A stretch of 12,166 nt of DNA, taken from the NCBI GenBank assembly GCA_015658765.1, contig DQOE01000088.1:1-12166 (forward strand), given 5' to 3'. A program made the translations under genes and the position numbers. The DNA is from Verrucomicrobiota bacterium (lineage in GTDB: Bacteria; Verrucomicrobiota; Verrucomicrobiia; Limisphaerales; UBA1096). Shown piece by piece: positions 7,801 to 12,166 of the stretch (positions are counted from its first letter, which is position 1; each line of letters begins with the position of its first letter). Below the pieces are notes generated by a model. The model did not search any database. It was given only the letters and a program-made list of their open reading frames with translations, and was not told where the DNA came from.

Positions 7801-8556
7801 GACTTCGAGTTGGCGGCGGCCCCGGCTGATATCTATGACGGTGAAGCCCTGGCCAACGGCTGGGTGAACGCCGGCGGCGAGACCAACTTCGAGTTGAACG
7901 ATGGCTACGTGTCGATGATCTCGGCAACCAACAACGGCTGGCTGCAGCACGACAACGACGAGTCGGTCTGGGAGAAGGGCGTGGCCGATGGCGGCTCGTG
8001 GACGGCGGAAATTTCCATCCGCTTGGCCGCTGACGAGGGCAATGGCCTCGTTATATGGGGAGCCAACGGGGCGGAGCGAAACATTCTGCAGGTCAACACC
8101 GGGAACACACAGACATTGACCGGCACGGTGCTGGATCAGAACGACAACACCGACGCGTTCCACACCTTCCGCCTGGCCTTCGAGGCCCAGGATGGTTTGT
8201 ACTACGTGTGGCGCGACGGCGTGTTGCTCACGTCGGACGGGATCGCCAAGCAGGCCGGCACCGGTGCGAACCGGTTCATCGTCGGCGACTGCTGCAGCGG
8301 CATCCCGATGACGACGGTGGATCTGAAGTATATCCGCTACGACACGACGGGCGCTTTTTCACCGGGCAAACCTTCTCCTGAGGCGCCGACGCTCAGCATC
8401 GTGAACAACGGTGACGGAACGGTGATGGTGACGTTCGAGGGCAGGCTGCAGGCGGCACCGACCGCGAACGGTCCTTGGGCCGACGTCGAGGGCGCGACCA
8501 GCCCGCAGATCGTTCCCGCCAACCAGGCGATGCAGTTCGGCCGCGCGGTGAGATAA
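4834..8556 (+). CDS. large secreted modular protein: three LamG-like modules, Ig-like domains and PA14
   Basis: A 1240-residue exported protein, likely a surface or extracellular carbohydrate-binding or adhesive protein. Order: signal peptide 1-31 (hydrophobic core ending AMA, then EP); LamG-like module 1, 37-226; Ig-like domain about 228-315 (YQWLKDGEAIEG); Ig-like domain of the VTVVFSEPV type, 318-409; PA14-like domain about 415-579 (YLKFEYFAGIAG, SGWLIPDRGGDYGFFIASDD, AKIAWRH); Ig-like domain 590-680 (YQWRKNGANIAG); first half of another FSEPL-type domain, 683-716; module 2, 717-907; second half of the split domain, 908-986; module 3, 987-1177; and a C-terminal domain (VTFEGRLQAAPTANGPW, 1199 on) common in verrucomicrobial exported proteins. 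Each module ends GDCC-S-IPM...YIRYDTTG. No catalytic motif, LPXTG or PEP-CTERM tail is seen. Start: only ATG before the signal peptide; no Shine-Dalgarno sequence. A pseudopilin gene follows after 123 nt with no visible terminator between. Confidence 0.9.
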   Translation: MNWNHTLILGCRRSAWSMVVGLVLATGLAMAEPLEKDSAEFELKNSASQIFDGEALQNSWVNAGGKLEFKLNDGILTIDSPENNGWVQHDNGETPWEVGTADGESWTAEISVRLANDDGNGIVIWGANGTERGILQINTNNTKMFNAEVIDENDNTGGFNTFRIAFDWDDDLYYVWRNGALLIDGAAAQAGTTHSRFIVGDCCSNIPMTTVDLEYIRYDTTGSYSPPAAPAKVAKNPESATVKVGDNVTFSAAFDGPITSYQWLKDGEAIEGAVSDSYAIEFVTKDHAGEYKLLGGNVIEDVETEAATLTVLVDEVLPAITSASASDTFDTVTVVFSEPVDASSATDKGNYTFADDALSVEKAGLKNASTVVLTTSKQVEGSVYSLSVASVKDESGNAIAADTSVEIHGFVFALGYLKFEYFAGIAGVHIEDLVDDDKYLNNEVDEVLYLTAYDTKTAFDSKGDNYGARISGWLIPDRGGDYGFFIASDDAGELSVSSDETKENLEIVVQELNWSTQFEGGGDEEGYPFDTFVAGKSYYTELIYKEGGGGDGAKIAWRHVDDEETISINKLEPISGQHIGTYVDPSGSSVKINQQPQNLTAPVNATVSLSVGAEGNSAVGSHVQYQWRKNGANIAGANGAVLELSSYTLDDNGAVYTVVCSVPGMEIVSAEAKLTVVVDDEAPTVVSTTAEGNQVTVEFSEPLRTDSGAVATTIPRDSAEFEFTAAAKEIHDGDALLGDWVNAGGDLEYELTDDYLTLISTANNGWLQHDNDNTVWEKGIATGGSWTAEIRVRLADDDGNGLVIWGANGKERGILQINTDNTQNFGKQTLDESDNTDAFHSFRMAYEAGSGSYYFWRDGQLLNVEGAPRQAGTGASRFIVGDCCSNIPMSAVDLEYIRYDTTGAFAPAGDVVTQGANSLANYSIAGATVTGITVLEDGKTVVLTVDGAVDGGNSSLSIKNVADLAGNSIAETSVVIPAGGPKITPLGSADFELAAAPADIYDGEALANGWVNAGGETNFELNDGYVSMISATNNGWLQHDNDESVWEKGVADGGSWTAEISIRLAADEGNGLVIWGANGAERNILQVNTGNTQTLTGTVLDQNDNTDAFHTFRLAFEAQDGLYYVWRDGVLLTSDGIAKQAGTGANRFIVGDCCSGIPMTTVDLKYIRYDTTGAFSPGKPSPEAPTLSIVNNGDGTVMVTFEGRLQAAPTANGPWADVEGATSPQIVPANQAMQFGRAVR
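4942..5511 (+). repeat. LamG-like module copy 1
   Basis: First of three homologous coding modules of about 190 codons. It starts at DSAEFEL directly after the signal peptide and ends at RYDTTGSYSP. Shared landmarks are WVNAGG, NNGWVQHDN, SWTAEI, GNGIVIWGANG-ERGILQ, a paired cysteine in VGDCCSNIPM, and VDLEYIRYDTTG. It is the most diverged of the three by eye. The predicted fold is a concanavalin-like beta sandwich. Confidence 0.85.
6982..7554 (+). repeat. LamG-like module copy 2, nested in an Ig-like domain
   Basis: Second copy, from DSAEFEF to RYDTTGAFAP. It carries all the landmarks, including NNGWLQHDND, GNGLVIWGANG and VGDCCSNIPM. It lies between the FSEPL half and the NYSI half of one Ig-like domain, whereas the other copies lie between domains. 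More than half of its residues are identical to copy 3 by eye. Confidence 0.88.
7792..8364 (+). repeat. LamG-like module copy 3
   Basis: Third copy, from GSADFEL to RYDTTGAFSP. It shares long near-identical nucleotide runs with copy 2, for example the stretches coding NNGWLQHDND and VGDCCS-IPM. This points to internal duplication or continuing recombination between copies. It is followed by the C-terminal domain. Confidence 0.88.
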
Positions 8557-8667
8557 GGGGCTAACTTGAAGGGCAATGAGTTTTTCCGGTCTGAGAAGCG
8601 ATGAAGCATGCAAAAAAACATGTGTATTAGGTTATGTGCATATGGCAGGAGTAGGAAGACACACCAC

Positions 8668-8672
8668 GAGGA
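8668..8672 (+). promoter_or_regulatory. Shine-Dalgarno sequence setting the second pseudopilin start
   Basis: GAGGA lies 7 nt before the ATG at 8680, a normal spacing. This start gives a short basic leader ending in Gly before FTLIE, as expected for a prepilin. The upstream in-frame ATG at 8608 would add 24 residues rich in Cys, His and Arg, with no matching ribosome site. Confidence 0.6.
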
Positions 8673-8679
8673 CCGGAGA

Positions 8680-9453
8680 ATGAGATCGAAGCGGGGAGGA
8701 GCAGTAGGCGGCTTTACACTGATCGAGTTGTTGGTCGTGATCGCGATCATTGCGATCCTGGCCGCGATGCTGCTCCCCGCCCTAGCCAAGTCCAAGCAGA
8801 AGGCAATCGATGTCAAGTGCATCAGCAACTACCGCCAGGTTGGCTTGGCCATGCAGTTGTACATGGACGACAACGCGAACACCTTCCCTCCCAAATTCTC
8901 CAAGCGCGGACAGACCAGCCAGACGGTCTGGGTCGGCAAGGCCGGTAAATATATGGGTTACGTCAACATCAAGCCGCAGGATCGCTACCTGAATCCCTAC
9001 CTCGGGAATTATTACGACAAGAAGGGCGTGACCAATGAGGTGTGGGTGGCCAAGTGCCCCAGCGACCAGGTTGGCTGGCCGTTCCGCGACTCGCCCAAGA
9101 GCAGGCAGATGTCGGAATACGACACGATGGGTTCCTCTTATGCGGCCAATGTGCATCCGGGGTTCAACACGCTCGTTCGCAGGGATAACGCGACCGGGAT
9201 CAAGGCCTCCGAGATGCGCTATCCAAGCCGCATGGTGGCCTTCACCGGCTGGGGCGCCTACCGGGCCGGTTGGCTTGGGGAGGGACTTGAGGATTTGAAA
9301 GGGGGGACAGTGCCTAAAGGGTATCTCAACATGCGTTGGCATGGTCTCGAGAAGCCGCGCTGGCCAATTCTCTTCGGCGATCTACACAGTTCCATGACCC
9401 TTGTTAACAAGATTATGGTCGGGGCGGACTATTCATTTGACCGGGACAAATAG
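8680..9453 (+). CDS. type II secretion/pseudopilin-like protein with prepilin N-terminus
   Basis: Predicted 257-residue prepilin-like protein. The leader [11 protein letters not shown] precedes [20 protein letters not shown], so prepilin peptidase should cut between Gly11 and Phe12, leaving Glu at +5. The helix is followed by [35 protein letters not shown], the standard neck of this PVC family, then a globular domain with Cys in VAKCPSD and a near-C-terminal FGDLHSS in the place of the H-X9-DG motif. It lies 123 nt after the large modular protein on the same strand with no terminator between, so co-transcription is possible. It is paralogous to the minus-strand pseudopilin on the other side of that gene, but the bodies differ strongly. 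Whether it forms fibres, serves type II secretion, or acts otherwise is not known. Confidence 0.9.
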   Translation: MRSKRGGAVGGFTLIELLVVIAIIAILAAMLLPALAKSKQKAIDVKCISNYRQVGLAMQLYMDDNANTFPPKFSKRGQTSQTVWVGKAGKYMGYVNIKPQDRYLNPYLGNYYDKKGVTNEVWVAKCPSDQVGWPFRDSPKSRQMSEYDTMGSSYAANVHPGFNTLVRRDNATGIKASEMRYPSRMVAFTGWGAYRAGWLGEGLEDLKGGTVPKGYLNMRWHGLEKPRWPILFGDLHSSMTLVNKIMVGADYSFDRDK

Positions 9454-9458
9454 CCGCA

Positions 9459-9477
9459 CGCTTGGCCAAGCGCTTGG
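9459..9477. repeat. CTTGGCCAAG palindrome, copy 6, compound form
   Basis: Full 14-mer CGCTTGGCCAAGCG (9459-9472) just after the second pseudopilin stop. It overlaps the reverse arrangement CCAAGCGCTTGG (9466-9477), so three half-sites CTTGG, CCAAG and CTTGG stand in a row. Confidence 0.85.
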
Positions 9478-9595
9478 TTCGCTGGATTTGATGGTTTGAT
9501 TTCAGTCGCCAAAGCATAATCCTTTCCCGGATGGCTCACATGCATACCCAGCTCTCACTCGCAGTTAGATCGGCGAAGAAGCGGAAAACAGAACA

Positions 9596-11116
9596 GTGGA
9601 AAACAAAATAAAAGGGCACTATGGGGGAGTGACGTTTCACCTTTTGTTGTTGCTGGCTTTCTTTGGACTGTTGCTCCCTATCGCTGAGGCGAACCATCCC
9701 AACGTGCTGCTCATCGTCTCTGAGGACAACGGCCCCGAGCTGGGCTGCTACGGCGATCTTTACGCCCGCACGCCGCATCTCAACCGACTCGCGCGTGACG
9801 GCGTGCGCTTTGCGACGGCGTGGGTGCCGTACTCGGTTTGCAGCCCGTCGCGCGCGTGCTTTCTCACGGGCCGCTATCCGCATCGCAACGGGCAGCTCGG
9901 CCTCGCGACGCACAAGTTTGCGATGTACGAAAAATGGCCGAACCTCTTTTCTCTGCTTAAGTCCGCTGGTTATCGCACGGCGTTGCTCGGGAAAATTCAT
10001 GTAAACCCCGAGAGCGCATTTCCGCTCGACCGCCATTGGAATCCGTCCTCGTCCATCAGCTTCGGCAAACGCGACGTGCGCCGCATTGCGGAAGAGGCGG
10101 GCAAATTCATCCGCGCGGGCGACGCGCCCTTTGTGATGTCGGTCAACTATCCCGACGCGCACTATCCGCTGCATCGCCAACTCAACGGCTTGCCCACATT
10201 CCCGCAAACCGCCGCTGACGTGAAGACCCTCCCGTGGATTGGCGTGGACAACGAACGCCTTCGCAAACACGTGGCCGATTATTACAACTGCCTCGCGCGG
10301 TTGGACACTGGCATCGGCTTGCTGCTCGAGGAACTGGAACGCAGCGGCAAGGCGGACGACACGCTCGTCATTTATCTCGGCGACCACGGCGCGCAATTTT
10401 CGCGCGGCAAAACTTCCGTGTACGAGGCCGGCCTTCGCGTGCCGCTTATCGTCCGCTGGCCCGGCCGTGCCAAGGCTGGGCAAGTGTCGAATGAATTGGT
10501 TTCATCGCTCGACATTTTGCCGACCATCTTGAAGGCCGCGAACGTGAAGCCGCCCGTCGGTCTCGATGGTCGCGCATTGCAACCGTTGCTCGAGGGCCGA
10601 TTCGTAAAATGGCGTGAGAATCTTTTTGCGCACAAGATGGGCGCCGCCGCGCATTTTTATTATCCGCAAGTTGCCATTCGCGATGCGCGCTACAAACTCA
10701 TCGCCAATCCGTTGCGCCGCCCCAATCCGCCCGCGCAAATTTACACCGACAACAGCGGCGTGTTTTTCATCGCCGGCACGCGCAAAGACGAAGTGGCCGC
10801 CGCCAGTTCGCTCATCCAAAAAGCATATGCCACGTATCACAACCCGCCGCCGGTCGAGCTGTACGATTTGCAAGCCGACCCGTACGAATTCAAAAACCTT
10901 GCCAACAAACCCAAGCTCGCCGCCGTGCAAAAGCGCTTGTACAGCCGTTTGCGCGATTGGCAGCGGGATACCGGCGATCCCTTGGTTGATGCCGCCGCGC
11001 TCAAGCGTTACACCACCGAAATCGACGAAGCCGCTGCGCTAAAGCCGCCACTTTCCTATCGGCGCGACAAAAATTTCCGCTGGCGTTACCTCGATTGGAT
11101 GAAGCCCAAACTGTGA
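9596..11116 (+). CDS. exported S1-family sulfatase, N-sulfoglucosamine sulfohydrolase-like
   Basis: Predicted 506-residue secreted or periplasmic sulfatase that hydrolyses sulfate esters or N-sulfates on glycans. The signal peptide spans about 1-32 (basic start, FHLLLLLAFFGLLLPIAEA). The active-site signature is SVCSPSRACFLTGRYPHRNG (81-100), with Cys82 the residue oxidised to formylglycine. Metal ligands fit SEDN (42-45) and GDHG (262-265), and GKTSVYEAGLRVPLIVRWPG (271-290) is typical. GKIHVNPESAFPLD (132-145) resembles the GKKHVGPET-YPFD segment of human sulfamidase, so I favour a heparan N-sulfatase-like subgroup; substrate is inferred. The start is GTG at 9596; the second GTG at 9629 would shorten the basic region and lacks correct spacing from its GGGGGA. 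A CATAAT box at 9515-9520 could be a -10, but no good -35 is seen. The stop overlaps the next gene's GTG. Confidence 0.94.
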   Translation: MENKIKGHYGGVTFHLLLLLAFFGLLLPIAEANHPNVLLIVSEDNGPELGCYGDLYARTPHLNRLARDGVRFATAWVPYSVCSPSRACFLTGRYPHRNGQLGLATHKFAMYEKWPNLFSLLKSAGYRTALLGKIHVNPESAFPLDRHWNPSSSISFGKRDVRRIAEEAGKFIRAGDAPFVMSVNYPDAHYPLHRQLNGLPTFPQTAADVKTLPWIGVDNERLRKHVADYYNCLARLDTGIGLLLEELERSGKADDTLVIYLGDHGAQFSRGKTSVYEAGLRVPLIVRWPGRAKAGQVSNELVSSLDILPTILKAANVKPPVGLDGRALQPLLEGRFVKWRENLFAHKMGAAAHFYYPQVAIRDARYKLIANPLRRPNPPAQIYTDNSGVFFIAGTRKDEVAAASSLIQKAYATYHNPPPVELYDLQADPYEFKNLANKPKLAAVQKRLYSRLRDWQRDTGDPLVDAAALKRYTTEIDEAAALKPPLSYRRDKNFRWRYLDWMKPKL

Positions 11117-11856
11117 ATCACAAAGATACATTCGAGCAGGACGGCTTTGTGGCCGTGCCGCGCTTTTGCGATGCGGTTGAGCTGCAAACCCTCGACGTCG
11201 CGTTGGCGCGGTTCATTGCGGAGCGCGTTCCGGTGTTGCCCGCCGAGCACGTTTTTTATGAGGACAAGTCCGATGTCGGCACGTTGAAGCAAATCCAGCG
11301 GATGCACGAGCACGATGATTTTTTTGGCGAGTTTTTTGAAGGCAAGCCCAAGCGCTTGGCGGAGGAATTGTTGGGCGAGGCCGTGGTCGGAAAAAATCTC
11401 CAGTATTTTAACAAACCCCCCACGCTTGGCCAAGCGACGCCGCCGCATCAGGATGGGTTTTATTTTATGCTCAAGCCGTGCCGCGCGCTGACGATGTGGA
11501 TGGCGCTCGACATTGTGGACGAAGAAAACGGCTGCGTGCGTTATGTGCGCGGCTCGCACTTGCGCGACATGCGCCCTCACGGACGCACCGAGACGCTCGG
11601 GTTTTCGCAGGGCATCACGGATTTCGGTCAAGCGGCCGATGCACGCGAAGAAGTGGCGTGCCCCGCGCAACCGGGCGACTTGCTGGTCCATCACGCGCTA
11701 ACCATCCACCGCGCCGATGCCAACGCCAGCCCCACACGCACCCGCCGCGCGCTCGGATTCATCTACTACGGCAAAAGCGCCAGCGAAAATCTTGCCGCCC
11801 ATGAGGCATATCAAACCAAGCTCACCACGGAGATGGAGGTGGCCGGAAAAATATGA
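11113..11856 (+). CDS. PhyH-family Fe(II)/2-oxoglutarate dioxygenase
   Basis: Predicted 247-residue non-haem iron oxygenase of the phytanoyl-CoA dioxygenase family, which hydroxylates a substrate using oxygen and 2-oxoglutarate. The facial triad is His112-x-Asp114 in PPHQDGFYF and His199 in HHALTIHRADAN, with Arg211 or Arg212 suited to bind 2-oxoglutarate. MWMALDIVDEENGCVRYVRGSH (129-149 region) and PGDLLVHH (187-194) are classic. No signal peptide, so it should be cytoplasmic, unlike its two exported neighbours. I start at GTG 11113, which overlaps the sulfatase stop (GTGA); the TTG at 11095 lies deeper inside the sulfatase and adds six unconserved residues. Its stop overlaps the next ATG by 4 nt. 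An exact palindrome encodes T-L-G-Q-A just before the HxD motif. Substrate unknown. Confidence 0.88.
   Translation: MNHKDTFEQDGFVAVPRFCDAVELQTLDVALARFIAERVPVLPAEHVFYEDKSDVGTLKQIQRMHEHDDFFGEFFEGKPKRLAEELLGEAVVGKNLQYFNKPPTLGQATPPHQDGFYFMLKPCRALTMWMALDIVDEENGCVRYVRGSHLRDMRPHGRTETLGFSQGITDFGQAADAREEVACPAQPGDLLVHHALTIHRADANASPTRTRRALGFIYYGKSASENLAAHEAYQTKLTTEMEVAGKI
11423..11436. repeat. CTTGGCCAAG palindrome, copy 7
   Basis: Full 14-mer CGCTTGGCCAAGCG inside the PhyH-like gene, coding T-L-G-Q-A. The same gene holds the reverse arrangement CCAAGCGCTTGG at 11348-11359. Confidence 0.85.
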
Positions 11857-12166
11857 AAATGAAAAATCGATTCAAACAAAATACGTTATTGCTTACCTTA
11901 CTGGCGGCAGGTTCGTTGTCGGCAGCGGAACCTTTGCCACGCGGGTACACGATTCCGACAATTGATTTGTCGGCCCAAAAGCATCGGCAAATTATTGTCG
12001 ACCGAGAGAAGGGCCAGTATCTGGGGCATCCGACGACGGTGCTTTTGGAGGACGGCAAGACGATGCTGATCGTTTACCCGAAAGGGCACGGGAAGGGCGG
12101 CATTGTTTACAAGCGCAGCGCCGATGGCGGCAAGACGTGGAGCAAGCGGTTGCCCACGCCGGCGAG
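11853..12166 (+). CDS. exported sialidase/BNR-repeat protein, 3' end cut by window edge
   Basis: N-terminal 104 codons of a secreted beta-propeller protein related to exo-alpha-sialidases. The signal peptide is MKMKNRFKQNTLLLTLLAAG followed by SLSAA, with likely cleavage after Ala25. LGHPTTVLLEDGKTMLIVYPKGH (57-79 region) is the first propeller strand pair seen in this family, and SADGGKTW (89-96) is a perfect Asp-box. Catalytic Arg, Tyr and Glu residues would mostly lie off the right edge, so true sialidase activity cannot be judged; many PVC members of this family have uncertain substrates. The ATG overlaps the PhyH stop (ATGA), making it the third gene of the operon. A partner sulfatase and sialidase-like enzyme would suit a sulfated, acid-capped glycan such as mucin or algal glycan (inference). 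Confidence 0.85.
   Translation, partial: MKMKNRFKQNTLLLTLLAAGSLSAAEPLPRGYTIPTIDLSAQKHRQIIVDREKGQYLGHPTTVLLEDGKTMLIVYPKGHGKGGIVYKRSADGGKTWSKRLPTPA

Noticed and set aside
8608..8679. Earlier ATG start for the second pseudopilin
   Set aside because: It would give an over-long leader of 35 residues. The ATG at 8680 has a spaced GAGGA and a normal leader.
11095..11112. TTG start for the PhyH-like gene
   Set aside because: The GTG at 11113 forms a standard 4-nt overlap with the sulfatase stop, and the six extra residues fit no family feature.
302..11434. CRISPR or tandem repeat array formed by the recurring 10-mer
   Set aside because: The copies are far apart, irregularly spaced and palindromic, with no constant-length spacers.
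11822..12058. Minus-strand open frame at the right edge
   Set aside because: It is antisense to a sialidase-like gene with a signal peptide and a perfect Asp-box.
1..12166. tRNA, rRNA or transposon genes
   Set aside because: No cloverleaf with a GGTTCGAATC-like arm, no rRNA core sequences, and no transposase motif or paired terminal inverted repeats were seen on either strand.

Overview
The window reads as GC-rich (about 60% by eye) chromosomal DNA from a bacterium of the PVC group, most likely Verrucomicrobiota. The pointers are two pseudopilins of the kind that multiply in that group (an [16 protein letters not shown] start on a long, GDTHV- or GDLHS-ending body), a secreted multidomain protein with LamG-like, Ig-like and PA14 modules, and an exported sulfatase beside an exported sialidase-like protein. 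This placement is inference; there is no rRNA or other phylogenetic marker.

Layout. (1) 1-1554, minus strand: an FkbM-type methyltransferase overlaps by 4 nt a PfkB-family sugar kinase whose C-terminus lies off the left edge. (2) 1660-2957, plus strand: a CmcI/cephalosporin-hydroxylase-like methyltransferase overlaps hisH by 4 nt. (3) 3096-3710, plus: a Mn-type superoxide dismutase with a plausible promoter, closed by a strong bidirectional terminator that also serves the convergent gene. (4) 3786-4604, minus: a pseudopilin-like protein. (5) 4834-8556, plus: a 1240-residue secreted protein carrying three copies of a ~190-residue LamG-like module; the second copy sits inside a split Ig-like domain. 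(6) 8680-9453, plus: a second pseudopilin-like protein. (7) 9596 to the right edge, plus: an operon of an S1-type sulfatase (N-sulfoglucosamine sulfohydrolase-like), a PhyH-family Fe(II)/2-oxoglutarate dioxygenase and a BNR/sialidase-like protein, joined by 4-nt overlaps.

The most unusual signal is not a gene. The palindrome CTTGGCCAAG, often extended to CGCTTGGCCAAGCG, occurs exactly seven times where about 0.01-0.02 copies would be expected by chance. Several one-mismatch copies add to this. Four of the seven lie in the ~7% of the window that is intergenic, and one sits between the predicted -35 and -10 boxes of sodA. It resembles a highly iterated palindrome (as HIP1 in cyanobacteria), an uptake or segregation sequence, or a regulator site.

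Functionally, the right half suggests surface and extracellular glycan handling: a sulfatase and a sialidase-like enzyme made together, plus an adhesin-like modular protein and pseudopilins. The left half combines probable glycan- or metabolite-modifying methyltransferases with housekeeping genes (hisH, sodA). No tRNA, rRNA, CRISPR array, transposase or phage gene was seen. No gene-free stretch exceeds 300 bases; the longest is 4605-4833.
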